The position numbers and the translations under genes are program-made. The notes beneath the pieces are model-generated. The model did no database searches. It was given only the letters and a program-made list of their open reading frames with translations, and was not told where the DNA came from. Positions 1 through 6,989 of a DNA stretch of 26,139 bases are shown in pieces (the stretch's first letter is position 1; every line of letters begins with the position of its first letter). The DNA comes from Mayfieldus sp038329895 (GTDB lineage: Bacteria > Actinomycetota > Thermoleophilia > Solirubrobacterales > 70-9), in assembly GCA_038329895.1 (NCBI GenBank), contig JBBQNM010000033.1, positions 1 to 26,139 of the forward strand, in the 5' to 3' direction.

Positions 1-34
1 GGGTCCTTCGTGGGTTCGAATCCCACCCCCTCCG
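1..34 (+). tRNA. tRNA-Ser(CGA), 3' end only (cut by the window edge)
   Basis: The first 34 bases form the end of a class II tRNA: the end of the variable arm, a T arm with stem GTGGG/CCCAC around TTCGAAT (10-26), the acceptor strand CCCCTCC (27-33) and discriminator G at 34. No CCA is encoded. The longer copies at 2542 and 12423 contain the anticodon loop CTCGAAA (anticodon CGA) and a long variable arm, which gives the serine identity. Whether the 5' half lies intact left of the window cannot be seen. This copy is the best candidate for the real gene, because the other two lack a 5' half. Confidence 0.8.
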
Positions 35-43
35 TTTTCCAGC

Positions 44-73
44 GCCGAATCGCTCTAGCAAGCGCGATTCGGC
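44..73. repeat. Perfect 10-bp inverted repeat just after the tRNA
   Basis: Arms GCCGAATCGC (44-53) and GCGATTCGGC (64-73) flank a 10-nt loop, starting ten bases after the tRNA discriminator base. No T-run follows on either strand, so it is a poor intrinsic terminator. Lying between the tRNA attachment site and the integrase remnant, it could be a recombinase or excisionase arm site, or a Rho-independent-like processing hairpin for the tRNA transcript. The symmetry is directly visible; the role is inference. Confidence 0.5.
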
Positions 74-101
74 AGATCGGGCAGGCCGTTGGAATGGGCG
101 G

Positions 102-405
102 TCAACTACCGCTGGCGACCGCTCTGGACCGCATAGCTGTCTCCCTTGTGGTCCCGCCATTGTCCCGCGCCCCTAGGTGCGCGTCGAGCATCCCGACTGC
201 CTCTTCCTCGTTCCCGGGCATGAGGTGGCCGTAGCGGTCAAAGGTCACCGTGATTGAGCTATGCCCGAGATAGTCGCGAGCGCCTTCGCGTTCACGCCCG
301 CCGCGATCATCATCGACGCGAATGTATGCCTGCACTTCGTGGTAGCCGATGGGGCGCAGCTTCGCCGCCTTCCAAGCCGTCTTAGACCTACCGCGGTCGC
401 CATCG
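102..405 (-). pseudogene. Tyrosine integrase, 5'-truncated and frameshifted C-terminal fragment
   Basis: On the minus strand the open frame contains the tyrosine-recombinase end YLGHSSITVTFDRYGHLMP, with the second active-site His (LGHSS) and the nucleophile Tyr (FDRYGHL). The expected HxxR box is missing from this frame. It appears in the neighbouring frame as HECRHTFASMMIAAG, so a one-base insertion near 335 and a compensating one-base loss near 270 have scrambled about 22 codons. Upstream, similarity fades after TAWKAAKLRPIGYHE, where an unrelated HNH fragment on the other strand begins, so the N-terminal arm-binding and core-binding domains are gone. Its 3' end lies about 70 bases from the tRNA end, as expected for a tRNA-targeting integrative element. 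The enzyme cannot be functional as read. A sequencing error could explain the frameshifts but not the truncation. Confidence 0.8.
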
Positions 406-411
406 GATCGG

Positions 412-546
412 CTGGGCTTGCGCAAGGCTCTGGGCACGCGGGCTAAGGTGCTCGACCGCGATAGGCACCGATGCCAGCTATGCGGATCGGATGGGTCAGG
501 GAGAGGTGGGTTGGAAGTCCATCATCTAGAGATCAACGCGCCGGAG
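412..546 (+). pseudogene. HNH endonuclease fragment
   Basis: The plus-strand frame reads RAKVLDRDRHRCQLCG, then LEVHHLE. This is the first zinc-knuckle CxxC and the central HH of McrA-type HNH nucleases. The second half of the domain (the N/H residue and second CxxC, usually 20-25 residues later) is absent: after about 546 the frame continues as Arg/Ala-rich sequence with no family character. The upstream end abuts the truncated integrase on the opposite strand near 405-412, so the two broken ends probably mark a deletion junction. Such nucleases are common cargo or terminase-adjacent genes in phages and integrative elements. No ribosome-binding site is apparent. Confidence 0.55.
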
Positions 547-995
547 GGTAGTTCCGCAGCCCAAAAAGGCGGGCAAGCCGCTCGTCCATTGCGGCCCGCC
601 CGCCTGAGGGCAAGGCGACTCACGAGCTGCGTGCGCGGCGAGTCGCTTGTCGTAAAAACCGCACCGGCTCGCCCCCCGGCCAGCGGATCCCAGCCGGGCA
701 GGTAGAAGGCTTGCACTCGCTCTCTCGCGTGCCAGCACTCCGATGCTCGAGGTCGAGCGGAGTCGGTTGGCTCTGATCGAACGCTGATCGAACACCCTGT
801 TAAACGTGTTGTACGCAAATGTGCGCGCTACTCAACTCAAGTCACCCATTTGCAGCAAGTTACTGACTAAATGACCGCCACCTTCGCAAACCGGGAGTCA
901 CCTGCAAATCAATGCAAATCACTTGACACCGACGACCTATGTGTGCTTCAACCGTGGGGCAACGCCAACTACTACCCAAAACAAGGGGGTAACAC
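547..995. other. Non-coding stretch with short repeats
   Basis: No convincing gene is seen in these 450 bases. The region holds a 7-bp inverted repeat GCGACTC/GAGTCGC (615-621 and 640-646), a tandem TGATCGAAC pair near 775-793, and several GCAAAT words on both strands between about 815 and 921. It looks like a decayed control region upstream of the small gene at 996. Confidence 0.5.
903..928 (+). promoter_or_regulatory. Tandem TGCAAATCA repeats and -35-like TTGACA
   Basis: TGCAAATCA occurs at 903-911 and again at 913-921 (10-bp phase), directly followed by a consensus TTGACA at 923-928. No good -10 box is found at 16-18 bp (CTTCAA at 946). The repeat could be an operator on one helix face controlling the gene at 996. 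This is a candidate only. Confidence 0.3.
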
Positions 996-1235
996 ATGGC
1001 ACGTAGATTGACAGAGTTCCCACAGGCCCAAGGGCAAAAGAAGTACCCATGGGACGAATGGCTAGATGGTGACCCCATCGAGCTTGTCCCCGGTGAGGAC
1101 TTCACCGCCAAGACCACGACGATGATTGCCAACGCGAGGTTGCAGGCCAAGCGTCGGGGCGGCGAGGTGAGGACTCGAATCATGGGAGACGGCGAGCAAG
1201 AGCGCGTCGTCCTTCAGTTCCGGCAGAGCCGATAG
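996..1235 (+). CDS. Small hypothetical protein of the integrative element
   Basis: This encodes a 79-aa soluble, charged protein with no signal peptide or membrane segment. It starts at an ATG preceded by a strong AAGGGGG ribosome-binding site six bases upstream, which supports expression. The N-terminal half is acidic/aromatic (YPWDEWLDGD) with the phrase ELVPGEDF. The C-terminal half is rich in Arg/Lys (ARLQAKRRGGEVRTR) and ends in a short beta-like stretch. Small proteins of this composition are typical of phage and plasmid accessory genes, and DNA binding is possible from the basic half. I do not recognise the family. It is the first intact gene after the decayed integrase, and the repeats upstream suggest its own promoter. 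Confidence 0.65.
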   Translation: MARRLTEFPQAQGQKKYPWDEWLDGDPIELVPGEDFTAKTTTMIANARLQAKRRGGEVRTRIMGDGEQERVVLQFRQSR

Positions 1236-1310
1236 AAGCTAGGGAGGCGGGTTGCTAGCGCCCGCCTCTGGGGCTTAGGGTTGGGTCACAACCGGGAGAA
1301 GGGGGCATGA

Positions 1311-1673
1311 ATGGAAACATCGCGTGGATGGTCACCCAGGAACGTCGTATTGATCGCCGTTCTCGCGACCGTCATCGGAGCGGGCGTCGGGACGGGCATG
1401 ACACTTGCGATAGGCGACCAAGGCCCTAAAGGTGAGCGGGGTCCGGCAGGTTCGCCTGGCCCCGCCGGGCCGCCAGGAGACAGTGGGGACCTTTCCGGTG
1501 TGGAGGGTCGATTGAGCGACGTCGAATCCCGGTTGGACAGCATCGACAACGGCTTTGCAGTGACGAGCCTCGATGACCTTGAGAGCCGGGTCTCAGACCT
1601 TGAGTCCTCGGTTTCCGACCTTCAATCGTCGGTCGACACGCTCTGCACCGAAAGCACGGATGTGTTCTGCTGA
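1311..1673 (+). CDS. Membrane-anchored collagen-like coiled-coil protein
   Basis: This 120-aa protein has a short basic N-terminus and one hydrophobic segment (about residues 11-35) that would act as signal anchor. Seven Gly-X-Y triplets follow (GPKGERGPAGSPGPAGPPG, about 38-58), rich in Pro at X as in collagen. Then comes a heptad-patterned stretch (LSGVEGRLSDVESRL to LESSVSDLQSSVDTL, about 61-111) that looks like a coiled coil, and a C-terminal tail with two cysteines (CTESTDVFC). Bacterial collagen-like proteins use a coiled coil to register a trimeric triple helix; here seven triplets is short. The start is supported by GAAGGGGG a few bases upstream; an overlapping ATG lies four bases earlier in another frame. 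Topology predicts the collagen part outside the cell. Role unknown; it may be surface decoration of the element's host. Confidence 0.75.
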   Translation: METSRGWSPRNVVLIAVLATVIGAGVGTGMTLAIGDQGPKGERGPAGSPGPAGPPGDSGDLSGVEGRLSDVESRLDSIDNGFAVTSLDDLESRVSDLESSVSDLQSSVDTLCTESTDVFC

Positions 1674-1775
1674 GATGGCCGCTTCGTTTTTGAGCATCTG
1701 GCCGGAAGTGTCTTTACAGCCGCGCCTCAGCAAAAGCCGGGTTGGAGGTGGGTTTCCCGGCTGGCGGAAGGGGGG

Positions 1776-2465
1776 TTAGCGTCCACGCCTGCGCCGCGAC
1801 TTCGGCCTACGTCGCCTTTTTGGCTTCGGTGACTTTGCCCCTTTTGCCTGCGTTTGCTCTCCAACCAGTTCGTAGCGGACTAGGTGTATCCGAAGCAGGT
1901 CCCTGACCATCAAAAACCCGCCGAGCAAGGGCACGATCACTCCAAAGCTCGACTGGTGGTTGCCCGTGAGCGAGTACAGCGCTGCCGCCTCGCCCAGCAA
2001 GAAGTAGAGGGTCAACCCATAAACCGTGTCTACGGCGACCATCTCTCTTTCTCTGGCTCCACCAAGCTCGGGGTCGTCTTCGGTGTCTATGTATTCAAAA
2101 ATCATCGGGAAGCTCGCCCAGCCTTCGACAATCCCGGCCAGAAAAAGCACCGGCAAAATTTGCGCAACGGCTCCAAACAGGCCGTTCGTTGCGTTGCTCC
2201 CAAAGTCCGTTACGAGCGAAATCAGGCCCGCCAGGGCCAGCACTGAGGCGAGCCTGGCGATCAGCAACTCCAAGATGAGCACCAACTGAGCCGTATCGCC
2301 TTGCTCCTCCTCCGGGCGCGGGTCCATCCATACGGTGGCATGGAGAAGAAGGCGCGACGGAACCCACCCGATCAACTCAGCCGCCATCCCCCACACGCGC
2401 GGAATCCCGATAACGGTCCAGCCGATGCCATGCAGCACCCGTATGACGAGCAGTCGCCAATTCAC
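1776..2465 (-). CDS. Polytopic membrane protein of unknown function
   Basis: A 229-aa protein with an amphipathic N-terminus and about four membrane segments (around residues 60-85, 97-115, 150-165 and 175-190). An acidic loop, EYIDTEDDPE, falls between the second and third. It ends in a very basic tail (PKPKRRRRPKSRRRRGR), probably cytoplasmic. No catalytic motif or transporter signature is visible and I do not recognise the family. It converges on the collagen-like gene, with a 7-bp inverted repeat (AGCCGGG/CCCGGCT, 1735-1762) between the two ends but no T-run. The start codon lies about 80 bases from the attachment-site repeat at 2542, so this is the last gene of the left element. The ribosome-binding site is weak, and an internal start is possible. 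Confidence 0.65.
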   Translation of the reverse strand: MNWRLLVIRVLHGIGWTVIGIPRVWGMAAELIGWVPSRLLLHATVWMDPRPEEEQGDTAQLVLILELLIARLASVLALAGLISLVTDFGSNATNGLFGAVAQILPVLFLAGIVEGWASFPMIFEYIDTEDDPELGGAREREMVAVDTVYGLTLYFLLGEAAALYSLTGNHQSSFGVIVPLLGGFLMVRDLLRIHLVRYELVGEQTQAKGAKSPKPKRRRRPKSRRRRGR

Positions 2466-2541
2466 TGGGCCATTGTCCCGCCCGTTGTCCCGAGCCGCTA
2501 CCTACTTGGCGCGCTAGAGCCGTAAGCTGGCGATTGCTCGC

Positions 2542-2604
2542 CGGTCTCGAAAACCGTTAAGGGCCTTTGGGTCCTTCGTGGGTTCGAATCCCACCCCCTC
2601 CGCT
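2542..2604 (+). repeat. tRNA-Ser 3' half, attachment-site copy B
   Basis: These 63 bases start in the anticodon stem (CGGT before loop CTCGAAA) and continue through the long variable arm, T arm, acceptor CCCCTCC and discriminator G (2602), plus two flanking bases. They match 12423-12485 exactly and 1-34 over the part visible there. Upstream sequence has no D arm or 5' acceptor strand (GGAGGGG), so this is not a tRNA gene but a duplicated attachment core. Confidence 0.85.
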
Positions 2605-2642
2605 TTCTTCACCTGAGCTGGCAGGCGCCGCGGGCTCGCCTT

Positions 2643-5600
2643 CTAGAAGTCTGTGTCGTTGTCGGTCTCTGCCTGGCTGGTGGTCGTTTCCGCGTTGCCC
2701 GCGGCGTCGAACGCCGAGGCCGACGGCCACCAGATCATGTTGCGTGTGCCGGCGGTGGTGACGGTCGTGCCGGTCGTGCTGCCGAGCGTCACCGTGATCC
2801 CGTTGCCGCTCTGCACCATCGTCGAGAGCGTAGTCGAGCCCGACTGCCCGAAGGTCACGTTGGCTGTCACGTAGGCCGTGGTCAGCAGGTCGACGCAGCC
2901 GATGTTGGCCTGCGTCGTGTTGCCGGTGTTGAAGATCGTGACGTTGTCATTCGCGTTCGCCGAGCCGGGGCAGGCGGTGTTGTTGTTCATCCGCACCGTG
3001 ACCGGGAGAGACGCGCCCGTCCAGCCCGCCAGGATCGACTCCGGATCGATCTGCTCGCTGTAGGTGTAGACGATCGTGTCGCCGACCTCGGGCTTGCTGG
3101 CCGTGCCGCCCGTCTTGTTGGTCGCGGAGACCTTGGTCGTCGTGTTCGCGGTCGGGACTGTGTTGTCGACCGTGACGGTCGGGGTTGACAGCGTCGCCGT
3201 GTTGACCGCGTTGTCGTTGCCGGTCACCGAGTAGGTGAGGGCGGCGCCGTTGGTCAGCGTCGCGTTTGCGGTGACCGCCGCGCTGCGGTAGTTGTAGCTC
3301 GTCCCGTTTACCGAGAAGGAGCCGGAGTTCAGGGCGACCGTGGTCTGCCCGGTGGTGATGTTGTTGACGTTCGCGGTCACGGTGTCGACGCCGCTGCCGG
3401 CGGTGTCGGTGACGTTGGCGTAGATGTAGTAGGTGCCGCCCTGCTTGATCTTGCCCGAGAGGTACAGCCCGGTGCCGGTCGACTTCGCGATCGTGCTCGA
3501 AGCGACGCTCGGGCCAGTGTTGTCGATCGTTGCGGTCGGGGTCGAGGTCGCCTTGTTGAGCTGGTTGTCCCTGGCGGCAAGCGTCCAGGTCTTGGTGCCT
3601 GAAAGCGCGCCGTTGGCGGTCTGCTGGGCACTCTTGTAGCTGTAGGTCGTGCCGTTGACGGTGCAGTTGCTCGAGCAGGCGGTCAGCGCCACCGACGAGG
3701 CGCCGGTGGTGATGTTGCTCAGGTCGGCGGTGACGTCTTTGATTCCGCTGTTGGCGTCGGTGGTGTTCGCATAGACGAAGTAGGTCTTGCCCTGGCCGAC
3801 GAAGTCCGCCGAGCACTTGGAGCCGCCGCAGAGCCGCGTCGCGCTGATCGTCGGCACGGTGTTGTCGATCGAGTTGCTGGCGGCGGTCGTCAGCCCGGTG
3901 TTGCCGGCCAGGTCGTAGAGCGAAGTCGTGGGCACCCAGTTCGTCGTGGTGTCACTGCCCTGGGTGGCGGCCGCAGCGCTCTGGGTGCCAAGCGTGACCA
4001 CGAGCGGGTTCGTGAACCCGGCCTCGATCGTGGAGGGCGTCCCGGTGGCGCCGAAGGTGATCGTGCTGCCGGAGGTGTTGTAGCCGGTGCCGCCGAGGCA
4101 GACGGTGCCGAGGTTGGTCGGGGTCGTATTGGTCGAGTCGTAGACCTGGAGCTGGTCGCTGCTCGCGACGCAGCTGCCGCCGCCGTCGGTGAGCCGCACG
4201 ACCACGTTGCCGGTGCCGTCGGCGCCGTTGCCGTCCCAGCCGCTGAGCACCGACGCGGGATCGGTGCTGTCGCTGAAGTTGAATGTGACTTGGTCGTTGA
4301 GCTCCAGCCTCCCGGCGGTGCCGCCGCTGGCGTTTGAGATCTTCACATCACTGGCGGTGTTCTGGGTGCTGTTGAGGTTCGCCGTCTTGCTGCCCGTGGC
4401 GGTGTTGCCGGCGTTGTCGGCGACCGTGACCTGCCAGTTGCGGGTGCCGTTGGGGAGGCTTGCGTCGGTGGTCAGGGTCGTGAAGCTGGCGTCGCAGGTG
4501 CCGTCCGCGTCGCTCTTGAAGTCGTAGACCTCGTTGGTCGTCGTGCGATAGGCGAGGATGCTGTACCCGGAGGCGCTGAAGCACATCTTCGCGTTGGTCT
4601 GGCCGGTCGTCAGTGTGTTCGGGGCATCGACGGCGACGTTGGCGGACGCGTTTGCGGGGTCGACGCCGCTGGCTGCATCGCTGGCGTCGGCGTAGACGAA
4701 GTAGGGGGCGCTTGACTTGATGTAGTCGCGGAAGCGGCCGAAGTTCTTGTCGAGGGCCAACGTTCCCACCGTCGGCGCGACGTTGTCCACCGTGGCCGTG
4801 TCGCTCGGATTGGTCGAGTTGCCGAGGTTATCGGTGGCGGTCAGATTCCAGGTCTTCGTGCTCGCATTGACGAGGCCGGCGTCTGCGGTCTGCTGGGCGG
4901 AGCGGTAGTTGTACGTATTGCCGCCGATCGTCCAGGGACCGCCGGTGCTGGTCAGCGCCACCGACGTCGCTCCGGTCGTGATCACGTTGCTGGCCACGGC
5001 GAGATTGGCGTTTACCGTGTTCACGCCGCTTGCCGAATCGCTGACCTGTGCGTAGGCGTAGTAGGTCTTGCCGGCGCCGACATAATCCGTGCTCACGCAG
5101 CCGCTGCCGCCGCAGGCCATCTGCCGGGTCACGGTCGGGCCGGTGTTGTCGACCGTGACGCTGAAGCTGGTGTTGCCCGAGTTGGTGGCGATGTCGGCGG
5201 CGGTGATCGAGTAGCTCTTCGAGCCCTCCGAGAGCGGGTTGTCGGCGGTCAGCGCCGCCGAGCGGTAGTTGTAGGTGATCGAGTTGACCGTGTAGCTGCC
5301 GGCCGTCATCGCGACCGAGCTGCAGGAGGCGCTGGTGACGTTGCAGACGTTGCCGGTCACGGTCGAGATGCCGCTGGCGGGATTTCCGGTGTCTGTGACG
5401 TTGGCGTAGACGAAGTAGCTCTGTCCCTGCTTGACGTAGCCGGCGCTGGCGTTGTTGCCGCCGTTGGGCTGGATCACCGAGCGGTCGACGGTTGGCGCCC
5501 TGAAGTCGGCCGCGGACGCGTAGGTGTTGCCGTTGTTGGCGCTGGTCTGGGTGAAAAGCGCAAACGTGACGGCTCCAGCCAAGAGCAGGATCCCCGTGAT

Positions 5601-5867
5601 CCAGAGAACGCGGCGGACGGGGAGCTTGGGAGTCCAACCATTGGTCCGGCGCTTCGGCTTTGGACTTGCGCTCGTTGCCTTCGGGCTCGCGGCTGCCTTC
5701 GGACTCGCGGCTGCCTTCGGGCTTGCGGCTGCTGCCTTCGAGCTTTCCTCTGCCCTCGGGCTGCTGCCGGTCCGACCATCGCGCTTGGCGCTGGCCCTCT
5801 TGAAGATGGCCAGGCCGGCGCCGCCGAAGAGCAGCAGCACCAGGGAGCGGAGGATGCGCCTAGCCAT
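2643..5867 (-). CDS. Giant secreted Ig-like repeat protein, SipW-substrate type
   Basis: A 1074-aa protein. The N-terminus has a first hydrophobic segment (about 6-22), then a low-complexity linker with repeated AAASPK units (44-70). A second hydrophobic segment (about 86-106) runs into FTQTSANNGN, which resembles the TYSAFTATTTNSGN of the neighbouring TasA-like proteins, so SipW may process it there. The rest is beta-rich repeats in the order A-A-A-B-A-A-B. Type A units (about 124-245, 246-367, 368-502, 674-787, 788-905) share YFVYANVTD, NYRSA and a closing VDNTGPTV. Type B units (about 503-673, 906-1074) share DPxSxLxGW and VTLG. These resemble bacterial Ig/cadherin-like adhesin domains. 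The ATG overlaps the sipW stop (ATGGCTAG), giving translational coupling. No LPxTG or lipobox is seen, so it may be anchored by segment one, released by processing, or incorporated into fibres. Confidence 0.85.
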   Translation of the reverse strand: MARRILRSLVLLLFGGAGLAIFKRASAKRDGRTGSSPRAEESSKAAAASPKAAASPKAAASPKATSASPKPKRRTNGWTPKLPVRRVLWITGILLLAGAVTFALFTQTSANNGNTYASAADFRAPTVDRSVIQPNGGNNASAGYVKQGQSYFVYANVTDTGNPASGISTVTGNVCNVTSASCSSVAMTAGSYTVNSITYNYRSAALTADNPLSEGSKSYSITAADIATNSGNTSFSVTVDNTGPTVTRQMACGGSGCVSTDYVGAGKTYYAYAQVSDSASGVNTVNANLAVASNVITTGATSVALTSTGGPWTIGGNTYNYRSAQQTADAGLVNASTKTWNLTATDNLGNSTNPSDTATVDNVAPTVGTLALDKNFGRFRDYIKSSAPYFVYADASDAASGVDPANASANVAVDAPNTLTTGQTNAKMCFSASGYSILAYRTTTNEVYDFKSDADGTCDASFTTLTTDASLPNGTRNWQVTVADNAGNTATGSKTANLNSTQNTASDVKISNASGGTAGRLELNDQVTFNFSDSTDPASVLSGWDGNGADGTGNVVVRLTDGGGSCVASSDQLQVYDSTNTTPTNLGTVCLGGTGYNTSGSTITFGATGTPSTIEAGFTNPLVVTLGTQSAAAATQGSDTTTNWVPTTSLYDLAGNTGLTTAASNSIDNTVPTISATRLCGGSKCSADFVGQGKTYFVYANTTDANSGIKDVTADLSNITTGASSVALTACSSNCTVNGTTYSYKSAQQTANGALSGTKTWTLAARDNQLNKATSTPTATIDNTGPSVASSTIAKSTGTGLYLSGKIKQGGTYYIYANVTDTAGSGVDTVTANVNNITTGQTTVALNSGSFSVNGTSYNYRSAAVTANATLTNGAALTYSVTGNDNAVNTATLSTPTVTVDNTVPTANTTTKVSATNKTGGTASKPEVGDTIVYTYSEQIDPESILAGWTGASLPVTVRMNNNTACPGSANANDNVTIFNTGNTTQANIGCVDLLTTAYVTANVTFGQSGSTTLSTMVQSGNGITVTLGSTTGTTVTTAGTRNMIWWPSASAFDAAGNAETTTSQAETDNDTDF

Positions 5868-6408
5868 GAGCCAGCTCCCCCTCGTCCTCTTCCTCGCTTG
5901 AGCGCCAGATCCTCAGCAGCGCCCAGATCGTCAGCATGAAGGCGGGAATCGAGACCAGCGCCAGACGGCCGTTTCGAGTGTGGCTCCAGGTGACCGGATA
6001 GCCGATCTTGGGGACCTGGTAGACAACGCGCCCGACCTTCCCCGTTATCGGAACCTGCCACTTCTCGACCGTGTCGTTGGCATCGCCCCTGGTGGTGACG
6101 TGAGCTTGTCCCTCGCTGATGGTGACCTTGCGGACCCGGTGGGTGATCGTGCGCGTGCCGTGCGGCTCGCGGAAGGTGACGATGTCGCCGACCCTGATCT
6201 GGCTGGGGGAGATGGGCTCGTCGACGACCATGTCGCCGGGCTGGATCGTCGGCCGCATGCTGCCCGTGAGGACGGTCATCGGGTGCAGGCCGAAGGCCGC
6301 CGGGACGGTGACCGCGACGACCAGCCCGATCACGAAGCCCCAGGCGATCCAGGAGGCGATCATCACCGGCCAGCGCAGACCGGTTGCGACGTGTCGGACG
6401 GCGCTCAT
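5860..6408 (-). CDS. sipW: SipW-type (ER-type) signal peptidase I
   Basis: A 182-aa membrane protein with an N-terminal anchor (about 13-38), a catalytic domain outside the membrane and a second membrane segment near the C-terminus (about 148-168), followed by an acidic tail. The nucleophile is Ser50 in VLTGSMRPTIQPGDMV. The general base is His90 in ITHRV rather than the Lys of ordinary bacterial enzymes, which marks the SipW/archaeal/ER class. The conserved Asp box is TRGDANDTVE (107-115). SipW enzymes in Bacilli process TasA and TapA, and three genes with the matching signal type lie alongside. Its ATG overlaps the stop of the upstream TasA-like gene (ATGA), and its own stop overlaps the start of the giant protein. 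The peptidase is thus made together with its presumed substrates. Confidence 0.92.
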   Translation of the reverse strand: MSAVRHVATGLRWPVMIASWIAWGFVIGLVVAVTVPAAFGLHPMTVLTGSMRPTIQPGDMVVDEPISPSQIRVGDIVTFREPHGTRTITHRVRKVTISEGQAHVTTRGDANDTVEKWQVPITGKVGRVVYQVPKIGYPVTWSHTRNGRLALVSIPAFMLTIWALLRIWRSSEEEDEGELAHG

Positions 6409-6989
6409 TGGTTGCGCGCCTCCCAGGTGAACGCGTGCGAGCCGGTCGAAGTGTTCTGAGCCGCGTCCGGGGCGCCGCTCTGCAAGGTCAGCGTGAAGCG
6501 ATAGACGACGGAGTCGCCGTTGACCCAGCTCGTGTTTGCCCCCGGCCCTGCGTCGAGCAGGCCGTTGGCGTAGCTGGTGTAGGTGCTCGCGAAGTTGGCG
6601 AGCGTCCCGCTGTAGAGGTCGCTGGCGTCAGGAGTGAACCCGGTGCAGCCGGGAAAGGCCGGGCTTCCCGAGCCGGTCCTTATCTGCAGGTCGATGTATG
6701 GGCCCAGCGAGCCGATCGTGCTGGCCGTGTAGAGCTTCACGCTCGAGCTGAGCGAGCCCGTGTAGTTGACCTTGATGCATTGCTGGAAGGTGTCGCCGGG
6801 CTTCTGGTTGGTGACGTTGTACATCGCCGAGCCGGAGTCGTTGTCGCCGATCGCGACGGTTCCGGCCGCGATCGCGTTGCCGCTGTTGGTCGTCGTGGCG
6901 CTGAACGCCGAATAGGTGCCGAGGCCAACCACGGCGACCGCCGCGGCCAGCACGACCGCCGAGAGGGCGAGCTTGCGGGCCCGCGTCAT
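6405..6989 (-). CDS. TasA/camelysin-like secreted protein (operon copy)
   Basis: A 194-aa protein with a basic start, a hydrophobic segment (about 7-28) and then GTYSAFSATTTNSGN. This is the signal type paired with SipW peptidases, in which the mature protein starts close after the hydrophobic core. The mature part is Ser/Thr/Asn/Gly-rich and predicted all-beta, with YNVTNQKPGDT, an internal cysteine pair region and the C-terminal HAFTWEAR shared with the two paralogues upstream. The start at 6989 is chosen because GAGGAGGG lies just upstream and the ATG overlaps the preceding gene's stop (TGATG). Longer frames have no support. TasA-like proteins assemble into extracellular fibres in Bacillus. 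This one sits directly before sipW and is the most likely main substrate, though fibre formation here is inference. Confidence 0.85.
   Translation of the reverse strand: MTRARKLALSAVVLAAAVAVVGLGTYSAFSATTTNSGNAIAAGTVAIGDNDSGSAMYNVTNQKPGDTFQQCIKVNYTGSLSSSVKLYTASTIGSLGPYIDLQIRTGSGSPAFPGCTGFTPDASDLYSGTLANFASTYTSYANGLLDAGPGANTSWVNGDSVVYRFTLTLQSGAPDAAQNTSTGSHAFTWEARNQ

Larger units (their letters stand above)
1..2604. mobile_element. Decayed tRNA-Ser integrative element
   Basis: The segment is bounded by two directly repeated copies of the tRNA-Ser 3' end (1-34 and 2542-2604) and carries an integrase remnant next to the tRNA. This is the standard layout of a site-specific element inserted into a tRNA gene. 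Cargo consists of an HNH fragment and three small orphan genes. No replication or transfer genes are seen, so the element is deleted or was a satellite. The frameshifted integrase implies it can no longer excise unaided. Confidence 0.6.

Noticed and set aside
1735..1762. An inverted repeat as a two-way terminator between the convergent genes at 1673 and 1776
   Set aside because: The stem is only 7 bp with a 14-nt loop and has no T-run on either side; too weak to call.
2542..2604. A second tRNA-Ser gene here, and a third at 12423
   Set aside because: Both copies lack the 5' acceptor strand and D arm; only the 3' half from the anticodon stem onward is present.
2947..5637. Long antisense and out-of-frame reading frames within the giant gene (269-289 codons)
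   Set aside because: They are Arg/Gln/His-rich low-complexity shadows of a GC-rich repeat gene, without ribosome-binding sites or motifs.
2643..5867. Repeated DNA that could suggest a CRISPR array or tandem repeat locus
   Set aside because: The repeats are about 340-500 bases long, diverged, and in frame, so they reflect protein domain duplication.
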